A stretch of DNA of 64,000 nt from positions 569,330-633,329 of the forward strand of contig CAZSSH010000002.1 of the NCBI GenBank assembly GCA_964609825.1. The letters are read 5' to 3'. Below, one piece after another: positions 1 to 8,479 of this stretch (position 1 is the first letter of the stretch; each line of letters opens with the position of its first letter). The DNA comes from CAZSSH01 sp964609825 (lineage in GTDB: Bacteria > Verrucomicrobiota > Lentisphaeria > Victivallales > Victivallaceae). The notes beneath the pieces were generated by a model that did no database searches, was not told the DNA's origin, and saw only the letters and a program-made list of their open reading frames with translations. The translations under genes and the position numbers were made by a program.

Positions 1-705
1 AAATTCGCCGGCTTTGGTGCCGCAGTCGATCACCACGGTTTTCATCCCGAGCAGCTGGGCGGCATGCCGGTAGGAGATCAGCCGGTCCATGGTGGTAAAC
101 GCATGCGGTTCACCGACCAGGACGGCGGTTTTGCGGTGACCGTGGTCAAACAGATATTTGCATGCCTGCATCGAGCCGCCCGAGTCGTCCGAGCCGACAT
201 TGTTGATTTGGATGCTGCCCGCGGCGACGTTAAAAAACACGGCCGGGATTTGCCAACCGGCAATATGGCGCATGTCCTCAATGGTGATCCGGGCGTCCGG
301 GATATGGATGATGGCGCAGTCATAGCCGGACAAATTAAGGACATCGATCCGTTGATCCACCGGGATCAGTGTTTTGTGCAAAATCCAGTTGGGATGATTT
401 CGGGCAAAATCCAGTGCGCAGTCCCACCACTCCTTGATGACTTCTCCCGGCCAGTCCGGCAGTACGACCAAAACGCGGCGCTTGCAGTGTCTGCTATCCA
501 TATTGCTGAAAATTCCCACCCGGGGCAATCGCGAAATCAAACTTTGCTGCTCCAAGGTTTCCAACGCCGCGTCCAAGATCCGGCGGTGACACTTATATTT
601 ATCCGTCAACTCCCGGACGGAGTAAAAGCGGCTGCCCGCCGGAAAGCACTCCAGCTCCTGCCGCAGTTGGCGGCAAAGTTCTTTGACTTGCGGCTCCAGT
701 TTCAC
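1..705 (-). CDS. GntR-type HTH / LacI-type sugar-binding transcriptional regulator (3' end outside window)
   Basis: The visible 235 residues hold an N-terminal winged helix of GntR type (SVRELTDKYKCHRRILDAAL, about residues 30-50), followed by a LacI/periplasmic-binding-like sugar domain (VLVVLPDWPGEV, then YDCAIIHIPDARI and the NVGSDDSGG segment that normally contacts the other subunit). It would bind DNA as a dimer and respond to a sugar. The C-terminus is lost at the window edge. I prefer a GTG start at 705 because GGGGA lies 7 nt in front of it. An ATG at 732 is in frame but has no ribosome site and sits only 7 nt from a good -10 box. The target genes are probably to the left of the window. 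Confidence 0.75.
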   Translation of the reverse strand, partial: MKLEPQVKELCRQLRQELECFPAGSRFYSVRELTDKYKCHRRILDAALETLEQQSLISRLPRVGIFSNMDSRHCKRRVLVVLPDWPGEVIKEWWDCALDFARNHPNWILHKTLIPVDQRIDVLNLSGYDCAIIHIPDARITIEDMRHIAGWQIPAVFFNVAAGSIQINNVGSDDSGGSMQACKYLFDHGHRKTAVLVGEPHAFTTMDRLISYRHAAQLLGMKTVVIDCGTKAGEF

Positions 706-739
706 TGTTTTGTCCCCGATTGGTTTGCTCATTACCAAT

Positions 740-768
740 ATTGTACCAAAAGTGCACAGCTATCGCAA
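740..768 (-). promoter_or_regulatory. Predicted promoter of the GntR/LacI regulator
   Basis: TTGCGA (763-768), 17-bp spacer, TACAAT (740-745). Transcription would start near 733, which fits translation from the GTG at 705 better than from the ATG at 732. The rest of the 706-915 gap holds no gene I can support. Confidence 0.45.
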
Positions 769-915
769 ATGTTGTGCGCAAATTTTATAAAAAATATCGT
801 GATTTGACGCATAAATCAAGTGATGTTGCGGTAAAATCTAATGATTTTGGGGATTGTCTTGCCGCCGGAGCAGCAATATTACCGTGGGGAGGATATAATC
901 ACAGCGCTTTTGCGG

Positions 916-2178
916 TCACTTGACGGCTTCGCTCCGGACGCAGCGGACAAAGTTGTAGATGCGCCGGACGTCGCCCTGCGGGCCCGCGCCCTGCGGGAAA
1001 TCGGCCGGGTTGCCGACTTTGGGGTCGCTGCGTTGGGCGCCCGCGCCGTGGACGTCGAGCAAGCGCTTTTCGCCCTGCGGGTTGTCGCGCGGCGTCATAT
1101 AGCCCAGGGCGCGGCCAAAGGCCACATAGACGGCATTGGCCCCGGATTCGCGGCCGTCAAGGTGGGTGGTGCCGGTCCAATAACAGGGGTAGTCGTCAAT
1201 GCCGCCCTCATTTTTAATTTTGGTACATTCAAACACGGGGGCGATGGCGGGGGAATGGGTCTTGTCGGGGGACCGGGTGTAATCGACGATGGTTTGCAGC
1301 TCTTTGGCATTGGGAAGCCGCCAGTCGTCGTGGTTGGCATAGTTGAGCTTGTTACTCCAGTCCAAGGCTTCGCGCCAGTCCAGCGAGCCGTCTTTTTTTG
1401 CATAATTTTTGAGTGTAGTTTTAAGCGCCGGGTCGCCGCTGTCCGCTTTCATCCACATCAATCCGGTGGCCCGGTCGCTGACGGTACCGTCGCCGTTGTT
1501 GATCAAGTGATTGACGCCGTAGCCGGAGTTGCCTCTCACATAGCGGGCGTAAAAAGTCGGTTTGCGGGGGTTGCCCGACTGCGGGTAGCACTTGATCCGG
1601 CCGTCGGCAAAGTTGACGCCGAAAAATCCGGCTTGATTGCCCATGACCGGAGTCACATTAACGGTGCTGCTGATATACTGGGCGTCGATGAACCGCGCAT
1701 TTTTCGGGTACTCAAAGGCAAAAAAATGAGTGTCGAGATACGGGATCGCGTCCGGCGGCGCGGTGGCTGAGTCGGGCTTTGCCGAACCGGTTTGCCCGGA
1801 GAACTCGATCAATGAGTAGAGCTCTTTGACGGTCGGCACCCGCCAGTCGGAGTAGCCGCCGGTGCGGTCGCGCCTGGCGTCATCGGCGGCGTTGTGCCAG
1901 CCGATGACTCTAAACTGTTTTTGCCACATTAAATTGGTATGATTGTCGGTGATCGTCCCGTCGCCGTTGTCAGTGTAACTTGGCTTGAGACCGGGAAATT
2001 GCGCATCCTGCCCGTAAAAATCGCTGTTGGCGGCAGGGGTAATGACTTTGCCTTTGGCGTCATAGCACTTTTGCTGATTGGTGCCGACCACGGGGTAAGT
2101 TAACTTGGTCTCGTCCGCCGCCGTAAGCCAAGACAGCAGCCCCCCAATGATGATTGCCGAAAAAATCCGTTTACACAT
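916..2178 (-). CDS. Secreted protein with two DUF1566 (Lcl C-terminal-like) domains
   Basis: A signal peptide (first ~21 residues, ending near TAAD) is followed by two copies of the DUF1566 fold. The first has NLMWQKQF and YSDWRVPTVKELYSLIEF; the second has GLMWMKAD and HDDWRLPNAKELQTIVDY. The tryptophan/arginine motif (DWRxPxxKEL) is typical of this extracellular domain, related to the collagen-like adhesin domain of Legionella. No catalytic role is known. Start is an ATG with a full promoter about 45 bp upstream. It appears to be a single-gene unit, divergent from the small membrane protein at 2357. Confidence 0.85.
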   Translation of the reverse strand: MCKRIFSAIIIGGLLSWLTAADETKLTYPVVGTNQQKCYDAKGKVITPAANSDFYGQDAQFPGLKPSYTDNGDGTITDNHTNLMWQKQFRVIGWHNAADDARRDRTGGYSDWRVPTVKELYSLIEFSGQTGSAKPDSATAPPDAIPYLDTHFFAFEYPKNARFIDAQYISSTVNVTPVMGNQAGFFGVNFADGRIKCYPQSGNPRKPTFYARYVRGNSGYGVNHLINNGDGTVSDRATGLMWMKADSGDPALKTTLKNYAKKDGSLDWREALDWSNKLNYANHDDWRLPNAKELQTIVDYTRSPDKTHSPAIAPVFECTKIKNEGGIDDYPCYWTGTTHLDGRESGANAVYVAFGRALGYMTPRDNPQGEKRLLDVHGAGAQRSDPKVGNPADFPQGAGPQGDVRRIYNFVRCVRSEAVK

Positions 2179-2222
2179 ATTTTCTCCCGATCAAGCCGTT
2201 GCACTTACGGTACTTTGGCTTT

Positions 2223-2251
2223 ACTATACAAGGAGAAATAACGAAATGCAA
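2223..2251 (-). promoter_or_regulatory. Predicted promoter of the DUF1566 gene
   Basis: TTGCAT (2246-2251), 17-bp spacer, TATAGT (2223-2228), about 45 bp upstream of the ATG at 2178. It is back to back with the plus-strand promoter at 2292. Confidence 0.5.
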
Positions 2252-2291
2252 GCGGAACAATGATATAAAAAAAATTGCCCAAACTTGGATA

Positions 2292-2319
2292 TTGACTTTA
2301 CCGGTTGCCGTGATATATT
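2292..2319 (+). promoter_or_regulatory. Predicted promoter of the small membrane-protein pair
   Basis: TTGACT (2292-2297), 16-bp spacer, TATATT (2314-2319). Same geometry as several other promoters in this window. The ATG at 2357 follows with a G-rich ribosome site (a run of seven G ending 12 nt before the ATG). Confidence 0.55.
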
Positions 2320-2356
2320 GGCAAGTGAAATCATTTTTTCTGGGGGGGACTTGGTA

Positions 2357-2626
2357 ATGAATTCGGAAAAAAAGAACAGCGCAAAGCTCATTGATACGGC
2401 GGCCCGGACCGTGGGGGCGGCGATGGCGATTTTGATGTATGCAACCATTGTTATGGCCATGACGGATTTTAAGCCAACGGTGTCTGCCGTCAATGCGTCG
2501 CTCCTGTTTTATCTGATTTCGGCCTTGTTTCCCTCTGTAATGACAATGGGAATGGGGCTTGCTTATGTGATAAGCCTTCAAGCGTTGCCCGAGCGGATGA
2601 CGCAATCAGAAGAGACAAAAATATGA
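2357..2626 (+). CDS. Small two-helix membrane protein, function unknown
   Basis: An 89-residue protein with a charged N-terminus (MNSEKKNSAKLIDTAART) and two hydrophobic segments (about 24-40 and 50-78), so most likely an inner-membrane hairpin. I do not recognise the family. The reading frame is also open upstream to 2285, but the ATG at 2357 fits the promoter at 2292 and the G-rich ribosome site. Its stop overlaps the next start (ATGA), which implies translational coupling with the damaged gene that follows. Confidence 0.6.
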   Translation: MNSEKKNSAKLIDTAARTVGAAMAILMYATIVMAMTDFKPTVSAVNASLLFYLISALFPSVMTMGMGLAYVISLQALPERMTQSEETKI

Positions 2627-2972
2627 GTTGGCAAGAGGTCAAAGAAATGTTAATTAATGGAATTAATTTTGAATCGGAAGAGGAAAGAAAATCATTTATT
2701 TCATCGATTGAATCAATGGATGCTTTTTTAAATACAATAAGGATATGTGCGTGCCCGAGAAAATTAGACCATTTGCATCGGTATAACAAGTTTTTTTCAC
2801 AATTTTGTACCGGGACGGCGATGAAAGTTTCCGCGACGATACTTTTACCGGGCGCTGGTTGTGGTCCTTTGTCATGTTGCTGATGGCCGGGATGTCCTTT
2901 TTTTCATTGCCGGTTTGCTGGGTTATTTTTAAAATTTCGCCCTTGTTGCAAGTGAAAAACACGGATCATTGA
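2623..2972 (+). pseudogene. Broken small membrane-protein gene: -1 frameshift at a T-run plus in-frame TAA
   Basis: The first ~36 codons (MSWQEVKEMLINGINF to the ESMDAF region) read well from the ATG at 2623. At 2724-2730 lies T TTT TTA. After it the original frame runs into unlikely sequence (RICACPRKLDHLHRYN) and stops at 2883. The -1 frame continues sensibly (KYNKDMCVPEKIRPFASV), meets TAA at 2784-2786, then resumes as QVFFTILYRDGDESFRDDTF with a clear membrane helix (WLWSFVMLLMAGMSFF) to TGA at 2970. The likely ancestor was about 115 residues with one C-terminal helix, coupled to the gene before it. Two lesions argue for decay rather than programmed frameshifting. The intact alternative is an 86-residue protein ending at 2883. 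Confidence 0.5.
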
Positions 2973-2983
2973 CGCTCTTGGGC

Positions 2984-4093
2984 TTATTTTTTACGCTGGC
3001 GGTCAAAGATCAGGCAGCTGAGGGCAAAAAATGCCGCGCCGGTGGTCAACAGTGCGATCAGCACCGGCGACAGGACTTTGAGAGTCGTCCCCTCCAAAAA
3101 CAACAATTGGAGTGCCGAAACACCATGTCGGACCGGGTTGATGATGGTGATTTTTTGGAAAATTTCGGGCATGCTCTCCACCGGTGACAGCAACCCCGAG
3201 AGCATCGCTGCCGGGATTGCGTAGACAAAGGCGAGCAGCATCGCCTGTTGGAGCGAGCGCGACAGGATCGAGATCAGCAGCCCCAGCCCGGTGGCCGAGA
3301 TGATAAAGGCGAAAAACAACAAATACAGCAAAAAAAACGAGCTGTAAAACGGCACTTTGAACCAAAATAAAATCACCGCCAGCCCGCTGGTCAGCTGGCA
3401 TATCCCGACCACCATTACCGAAAAAAGTTTGCCGGTCAATATCTCCAGTGACGAAAACGGCGTCAGGCACAGCTGGTCAAAAGTTCCCGCTTCGCGCTCC
3501 TTGACAATGCACAGCGCCGCCAGCAGCAGCACGTCAAGCGACGAGAGGATCGCCAGCAGCGACGGCACCATAAAATAGTGGGCCATAAAATTGGGGTTGT
3601 ACCACGCGCGCGATTGGATGGTTACCGGCGGTTGCCGGAAATCGTTGTCGCGGTTGAAATTGCTGATGATGCTTTGCGCGTAGCCGATTGCCGTTCCCGC
3701 CGAAATCGAGTTGCGCCCGTCGACGCTGACATGGACGACCGGGTTGCCGCCGGTCATCCGGTCGGCGGCAAAATTGTGCGGGATTACCAATGTTAGCTTG
3801 ATGTCGCGCGAGGCCAGGCGGTCGGCAATCTGAGTTTCGTTTTGCAGCGGCGGCTGGATTTTAAAAATGGCGTTGTCGTTAAATTTGGCGATCAATTCGC
3901 GCGATTCGGCCGAGCGGCAGTGGTCGAGGACGGCGAACCGGACTTCCTTTAAGTCCATGGTCGCGACGTAGCCGAAGACCAGCAGCTGGATCACCGGCGG
4001 CAAAAACAGCATCATCCGGGTTTTGGGATCCTTGAGGAGCTGGATCAGCTCTTTTTGCAGCAGGATCAGCATGCGGTCCAACACAACTTTCAT
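2984..4093 (-). CDS. ABC-2 type export permease (YbhR-like), second permease of the operon
   Basis: A 369-residue inner-membrane protein of the ABC-2 superfamily: a cytosolic start rich in KELIQLLKDPKTRMM, a first helix (LPPVIQLLVFGYVATM), a large periplasmic loop (about 45-180), then five C-terminal helices, with the family hallmark EREAGTFDQLCLTPFSSLEIL around residue 205. It is last in the marR-hlyD-ATPase-permease-permease operon, 5 bp after the other permease. By family it forms the membrane channel with that partner and is driven by the tandem ATPase. The substrate cannot be read from sequence. Confidence 0.88.
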   Translation of the reverse strand: MKVVLDRMLILLQKELIQLLKDPKTRMMLFLPPVIQLLVFGYVATMDLKEVRFAVLDHCRSAESRELIAKFNDNAIFKIQPPLQNETQIADRLASRDIKLTLVIPHNFAADRMTGGNPVVHVSVDGRNSISAGTAIGYAQSIISNFNRDNDFRQPPVTIQSRAWYNPNFMAHYFMVPSLLAILSSLDVLLLAALCIVKEREAGTFDQLCLTPFSSLEILTGKLFSVMVVGICQLTSGLAVILFWFKVPFYSSFFLLYLLFFAFIISATGLGLLISILSRSLQQAMLLAFVYAIPAAMLSGLLSPVESMPEIFQKITIINPVRHGVSALQLLFLEGTTLKVLSPVLIALLTTGAAFFALSCLIFDRQRKK

Positions 4094-4098
4094 CTCAG

Positions 4099-5196
4099 TT
4101 ACTCCAGTGATTTGGGGGCTTTGCGGACGGCAAGCCAGGTGATGACGACGGTGAAGCCGGCGATAATAAGGAGGTCGGACAGCACCAGACGCCAGTCATT
4201 GCCGATCAAAAAGACGGTTTGCAAAAAGTCGATCAGATACCGCGCCGGAAACAAGGCGGTGATGTACTGGACCACCGGCGGCAGGTTCGCGATCTCGTAG
4301 ACGAACCCGGAGAGCATCACCGAGGGGAGAAAGGTCACCACCATCGTTACCTGACACGCGAAAAACTGGCTTTTGGTGAAACTGGAGATCAATAGCCCGA
4401 TTGCCAGCGCGAGCAAGAGATAAAGCGCACACCCGGTTGCCAGCAAAAGCACGCTTCCCCGGACTGGCATGTGAAACAGATATTTGACCGAAAACAGCGT
4501 GATGGCAATCCCGATTAAACCCAAGGTGAAATTGCTGAGAGCTTTGGCGATCAAAATTTCCAGACTTTGCATCGGCGTCACAAACATGCTCTCCAGATTG
4601 CCATGCTCGTATTCGCGTGCAAGAAGCATGCAAGTGAGCATGGTGCCCAGCATGGTGATGATGATCACAATCAAGCCGGGAATCATAAAAAACAGACTTT
4701 CGGCGTTGTCGTTAAAAAACATCCGCGGGATCATCGACACTTGGCTGTGTATCGCCAGGGTTTGGCCGATGACTCCGGTGATGATGCTTTTGAGGTAATT
4801 TTCTTTTAAGATCGCTTGCGACGGGTTGTCGGCATTGACCACAATCATCAGCTCAAGGGTGCCGCCGTTGAGCTCGCGCTGGGCGTTTTGCGGCAAAATC
4901 AGCGCCGCATCCGCACGGTGATCGCGGATGGCTTGCACCGCCCCGGCGGTATCGGTAAAGCGCTCGACTTTAAAATACTCCGATCCCGCGAAACGGGCCA
5001 GCAAATCGGAGGAAAAATCCGAACGGTCCGGCTCGACGACCGCCAGTCGGATGTTTTTGATGTCAAAAGACATGCCATAGCCGATCACCACCAGCAAAAT
5101 AATCGGGAGCAAAATACCGATGACAATGTTGATCGGGTCGCGAAACAATTGCTTGCGTTCTTTTTGAATCAAAACTTTGAGGCGGCGGCCATTCAT
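4099..5196 (-). CDS. ABC-2 type export permease (YbhS-like), first permease of the operon
   Basis: A 365-residue ABC-2 permease with the same architecture as its neighbour: N-terminal KERKQLFRDPINIVI, one helix, a periplasmic loop, then five helices with REYEHGNLESMFVTPMQSLE near residue 205. Its start overlaps the ATPase stop by 4 nt, so the two are translationally coupled. The two permeases are clear paralogues and probably form a heterodimer. Exporters of this YbhFSR type are known to move drugs and small cations. Confidence 0.88.
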   Translation of the reverse strand: MNGRRLKVLIQKERKQLFRDPINIVIGILLPIILLVVIGYGMSFDIKNIRLAVVEPDRSDFSSDLLARFAGSEYFKVERFTDTAGAVQAIRDHRADAALILPQNAQRELNGGTLELMIVVNADNPSQAILKENYLKSIITGVIGQTLAIHSQVSMIPRMFFNDNAESLFFMIPGLIVIIITMLGTMLTCMLLAREYEHGNLESMFVTPMQSLEILIAKALSNFTLGLIGIAITLFSVKYLFHMPVRGSVLLLATGCALYLLLALAIGLLISSFTKSQFFACQVTMVVTFLPSVMLSGFVYEIANLPPVVQYITALFPARYLIDFLQTVFLIGNDWRLVLSDLLIIAGFTVVITWLAVRKAPKSLE

Positions 5197-6737
5197 GCTT
5201 TGGCTCCCTTGCTCTGCTGCCGGCGAAATTCGGCGATGATGTTGACAAAGGCCTCCTCCATGTCTGCGGAGTGGCCGATCTGCCGGATTTCGTCGGCGGT
5301 GCCCGCGGCGGCGGACATGCCGTCCTGCATGATGATCATGGTGTCACAGTATTTGGCCTCGTCCAAAAAATGGGTGGTGATGATTACCGCCACTCCGGCG
5401 TCGGCGAGCTCGGTGATCCGTTTCCAAAACTCCCGGCGGGTCATCGGGTCGGCGCCGCTGGTGGCTTCGTCCAAAAAGAGGATTTCCGGCTCATGCAGCA
5501 ATGCGCAGGCCATGCTCAAACGCTGTTTGCACCCCAGCGGCAGTTTGCCGGTATTGCTGTGGCGGTAGTTTTGGAGGTCAAAGGCGTCGAGCGCCCACTC
5601 GATGCGCTCGCGGCGGCGTTTGCCCGCAAGACCGTAGGCGCCGCCGAAAAACCGGAGATTGTCGAGCACCGAGATGTCGCAATAGAGCGAAAATTTTTGC
5701 GCCATGTAGCCGATTTTTGCCCGTGCCGCCCCCCCGGCATGGCGGAGGTTGTAGCCCGCCACCTCAACGGCGCCGCCGTCGATCTCGGAAAGGCCGCAGA
5801 GCATGCGGAAGGTGGTGGTTTTGCCCGCCCCGTTGGCTCCCAGGAGGCCAAAGATTTCACCGCGGCGGACCGCAAAAGAGATGTGGTTGACCGCCACAAA
5901 GTCGCCGAATTTTTTGACGATATTGTCGGCCCGGAGCAGCACCGGCGCTTGCGGGGCGGGTGGGTGGAGCCGTATGAGAGGAGGAGCGACACGGCCGGAG
6001 AGCAGGACCTGAAAACCCTCCTCAAACGTCGGCTCCGGGCTGAATCCGGCCGCCTTGGCCCGCACCTGGGCAGGGGTCAGATCGGCCAGCAGCCGCCCGG
6101 CAAACAGCGTCAGCGTCCGGTCGCAATAGTCGGCCTCGTCCATATAGGCGGTGCTGACCAGCACGGTCATCTGCCGGGTATTGACGATCTGCCGCAAAAT
6201 CGCCCACAGCTCGCGGCGGCTCAGGATGTCAACCCCCACTGTCGGCTCGTCGAGTACCATCAGCTCGGGCTCGGCGACCAGTGCGCAGGCAAGCGCGAGT
6301 TTTTGTTTCATCCCGCCTGAGAGTTTGCCCGCGTAACGGTCGCCGAAGCGGGACAGCCCGGTCATTTGCAGCAATTGGTCAAACCGAGAGCTTTGCAGCG
6401 CTTTGTCAACGGCATGGAGCTCGGCGTACAGATAGAGGTTTTCGAGGATGCTCAAATTTTCGTACAGACCGAATTTTTGCGGCATGTAAGCGACGCGGCT
6501 TTGGATTTCGGCGGCGTGTTTAATGGTGTCCAGGCCCCAGACTGCCACCGTGCCCGCCGTCGGCTTGAGCAAACAGGTAATCAGCCTCAGCAACGTGGTT
6601 TTGCCCGCGCCGTCCGGCCCCAAAAGACCGGTGATTCCGCCATGCGGGAGCTCAAAACTGATGTCGTCCAGCGCGCGGGTGGTGCCATTGGCGTCGGTAA
6701 ATGTTTTGCACAGATGACTGCAGCTGACGACACTCAT
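5193..6737 (-). CDS. ABC transporter ATPase with two nucleotide-binding domains (YbhF-like)
   Basis: Two ATPase domains are fused in one 514-residue chain. NBD1 (about 1-245) has Walker A GPDGAGKTT (~40-48), signature LSGGMKQ (~135) and Walker B LMVLDEP (~160). NBD2 (about 268-505) has GANGAGKTT (~300), a degenerate signature LPLGCKQRL (~400) and ILFLDEA (~425). The linker is proline-rich. Loss of the canonical LSGGQ in NBD2 is common in YbhF-type proteins and suggests one weak ATP site. The gene sits between the HlyD adaptor and the two permeases and supplies energy for the exporter. Confidence 0.9.
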   Translation of the reverse strand: MSVVSCSHLCKTFTDANGTTRALDDISFELPHGGITGLLGPDGAGKTTLLRLITCLLKPTAGTVAVWGLDTIKHAAEIQSRVAYMPQKFGLYENLSILENLYLYAELHAVDKALQSSRFDQLLQMTGLSRFGDRYAGKLSGGMKQKLALACALVAEPELMVLDEPTVGVDILSRRELWAILRQIVNTRQMTVLVSTAYMDEADYCDRTLTLFAGRLLADLTPAQVRAKAAGFSPEPTFEEGFQVLLSGRVAPPLIRLHPPAPQAPVLLRADNIVKKFGDFVAVNHISFAVRRGEIFGLLGANGAGKTTTFRMLCGLSEIDGGAVEVAGYNLRHAGGAARAKIGYMAQKFSLYCDISVLDNLRFFGGAYGLAGKRRRERIEWALDAFDLQNYRHSNTGKLPLGCKQRLSMACALLHEPEILFLDEATSGADPMTRREFWKRITELADAGVAVIITTHFLDEAKYCDTMIIMQDGMSAAAGTADEIRQIGHSADMEEAFVNIIAEFRRQQSKGAKA

Positions 6738-6739
6738 GA

Positions 6740-7783
6740 TTACTTGACCTTGACTTGCGGAAAAGTTACTGTGGCGGGGGCGCCCAACTTGAGCACATTT
6801 TGCGGATCGTCAAGATAAACGCGGTACTCGTAGCTGAGCAATGTGCGCAACTCCGGGGTCTCGACATTTTTTGGGGTAAACTCGGCGTTGGGCGCAATAT
6901 AGCCGACGCGGCCGTCAAATTCGCCGTCGGCGCCGTCGACGCGTATCTTGGCCGGATCGCCGAAGCGGACTTGCGGCAGCAGCGACTCGGGCATAAACAC
7001 CCTTACCCATTTGGGGGAAGTCACCGCCAAAATCAGCACCGGTGTATTGGGAAAGGTCATTTCGCCGGGCTCCAGCAGCCGCTTGCGGACAATCCCGTCG
7101 CAGGGGGCGCGTAGCACCGTGTCCTTGAGCCGCTGCTCGCAGATCACCAACTGGGCGTTGCGCTGCTCAAGCTCGGCTTGCATTTGCTCAAGTTTTGCCT
7201 CGGCGATGGCGATGTCTTCGGCGCGGTTGCCGGTTTGCAACCGTTGCAAAAAACTTTGCGCCATCGTCAGTGCGGCCTGATAAAACAAATAATCCGCCTC
7301 GGCCAGCTCCATGGTTTGCACCGAGGAGGCTTTGGTGTCGAGGAGATGTTTTTGGCGCAGATACTCGTTTTGCAACGCCTTGGCTTTGGCGCCGAGAGCG
7401 GCCACGCCTCCCCGGGCGATGGCGATGTCCTCCAACCTTGAGCCGTTGCGCAGCTTGCCCAGCTCGGCGGAACCCGCCGAGACGGCGGCGCGGGCTGCTG
7501 CGATCATCGCCCGGCTGGAGGTGATTTCGTGCTCGATGCGGACGGTTTCGAGCTTGGCCAGGACATCGCCTTTTTTGACAAAAGCTCCCTCTTCTGGGAC
7601 AAATTCGGCGATGCGCTCGGAGAGCGAAAAAGCCAGATTGAGCCGCCGGTCATCAATGTTGCCCTGTAATACGAGGGGATGGGGCGGCGGCAAAATAAAT
7701 TTGGTAATTTGGGCGCGATACAGCCAGACTGCCAATAGCGGCACCATGATGATTACCGCGCCAATGATCCATTTTTTGCTCAT
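6740..7783 (-). CDS. HlyD/EmrA-type periplasmic adaptor of the ABC exporter (YbhG-like)
   Basis: A 347-residue membrane-fusion protein. It has one N-terminal anchor helix (about 5-22), a lipoyl/barrel-sandwich half (RRLNLAFSLSERIAEFVPEE), a long coiled-coil hairpin (about 75-215, rich in A, E, L, Q), the second lipoyl half (VLRAPCDGIVRKRLLEPGE) and a beta-barrel domain (VFMPESLLPQVRFGDPAKIR). It links the inner-membrane ABC-2 pump to an outer-membrane channel, which is not encoded here. Its ATG overlaps the marR stop by 4 nt (ATGA). Confidence 0.9.
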   Translation of the reverse strand: MSKKWIIGAVIIMVPLLAVWLYRAQITKFILPPPHPLVLQGNIDDRRLNLAFSLSERIAEFVPEEGAFVKKGDVLAKLETVRIEHEITSSRAMIAAARAAVSAGSAELGKLRNGSRLEDIAIARGGVAALGAKAKALQNEYLRQKHLLDTKASSVQTMELAEADYLFYQAALTMAQSFLQRLQTGNRAEDIAIAEAKLEQMQAELEQRNAQLVICEQRLKDTVLRAPCDGIVRKRLLEPGEMTFPNTPVLILAVTSPKWVRVFMPESLLPQVRFGDPAKIRVDGADGEFDGRVGYIAPNAEFTPKNVETPELRTLLSYEYRVYLDDPQNVLKLGAPATVTFPQVKVK

Positions 7784-8265
7784 AATATATTTTCATCCTG
7801 ATGGTTGACAAAGACGGTTTGATAAAGTTTGTCCGCCATACTGACAAAGGACTGGCGCTCCTCCGGGGTGAAAGGAGCAAGCAATGCTTCGACTTTTTGC
7901 AATAAATGCGGCATGGTGCCGGTGAGCAGCTTTTGCCCTTTTGCTGAGAGTGTGATTTTGACGTACCGGCGGTTGTCGGGATCGACGGTGCGGCAGAGCA
8001 ACTTTTTGCGGACGAGCCCGGAAACCAGCAGCGAGGCGGCGGATTTGTGAATGTTGAGCATGGCGGCAAATTCATTTAACGAGATGCTCCGTCCGCAGCA
8101 GATTTGCTGATGGCTGACCAGCATCATTGCTTTGTTTTGGCGCGCGCTCAAATTATGCAGCGCGGTGTCGCTGATTTCCTCGACGGTTTGCAGAATTTTT
8201 TGATCGATGCGGGCCAATACCACGCACCAGTTTAAAAACGCCGAGAGCTCGGTCTCTGTAATCAT
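7780..8265 (-). CDS. MarR family repressor of the export operon
   Basis: A 161-residue winged-helix protein with typical MarR order: a helical dimer arm, an HTH (SLNEFAAMLNIHKSAASLLVSGLVRK, about 78-104), a wing (VDPDNRRYVKITLSAKGQKLL) and a C-terminal dimer helix. As first gene of the operon it should control itself and the downstream exporter, being released by a small ligand. Two copies of AAACAGTTT flank the -35 box of its own promoter, exactly where a repressor would act. Confidence 0.88.
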   Translation of the reverse strand: MITETELSAFLNWCVVLARIDQKILQTVEEISDTALHNLSARQNKAMMLVSHQQICCGRSISLNEFAAMLNIHKSAASLLVSGLVRKKLLCRTVDPDNRRYVKITLSAKGQKLLTGTMPHLLQKVEALLAPFTPEERQSFVSMADKLYQTVFVNHQDENIL

Positions 8266-8304
8266 GATGGACTCCTTGTTGATCGGTGATTGCCATTTGC
8301 TTAC

Positions 8305-8356
8305 AATATATATCTTTAAAACAGTTTTTCAAATAAACAGTTTGATTTGTTAACAA
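8305..8356 (-). promoter_or_regulatory. Promoter of the MarR/exporter operon with likely MarR operators
   Basis: Minus-strand promoter TTGAAA (8327-8332), 16-bp spacer, TATATT (8305-8310). Two identical palindromic 9-mers AAACAGTTT lie at 8319-8327, inside the spacer, and 8335-8343, just upstream of -35, with centres 16 bp apart. A further perfect dyad TTGTTAACAA is at 8347-8356. The binding protein is inferred to be the MarR product. Confidence 0.6.
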
Positions 8357-8412
8357 TTAATTTGCTAATAGCCCGGCCGGATGTAATTTTGGGCTTTTTT
8401 TGCGTCGGCGCC

Positions 8413-8440
8413 TTGCAATTTTGATTTGCTTTGATATATT
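8413..8440 (+). promoter_or_regulatory. Predicted promoter of the methyltransferase gene
   Basis: TTGCAA (8413-8418), 16-bp spacer, TATATT (8435-8440), about 40 bp before the ATG at 8480. Confidence 0.5.
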
Positions 8441-8479
8441 GGATGATAAAGAGGATGCGGCAACAACGGGGGGTGTATC

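Noticed and set aside
841..1770. Plus-strand open frame of 309 codons opposite the DUF1566 gene
   Set aside because: It is antisense to a gene with clear domain motifs; its translation is valine/alanine-rich and has no domain or ribosome site.
2724..2730. Functional programmed -1 frameshift
   Set aside because: The -1 frame meets a TAA 18 codons later, no strong downstream structure was seen, and the gene is not of a type known to use frameshifting; kept only as a finding.
5271..6320. Plus-strand open frame of 349 codons opposite the tandem ATPase
   Set aside because: The opposite strand carries both Walker motifs of an ABC ATPase; the frame has no recognisable content.
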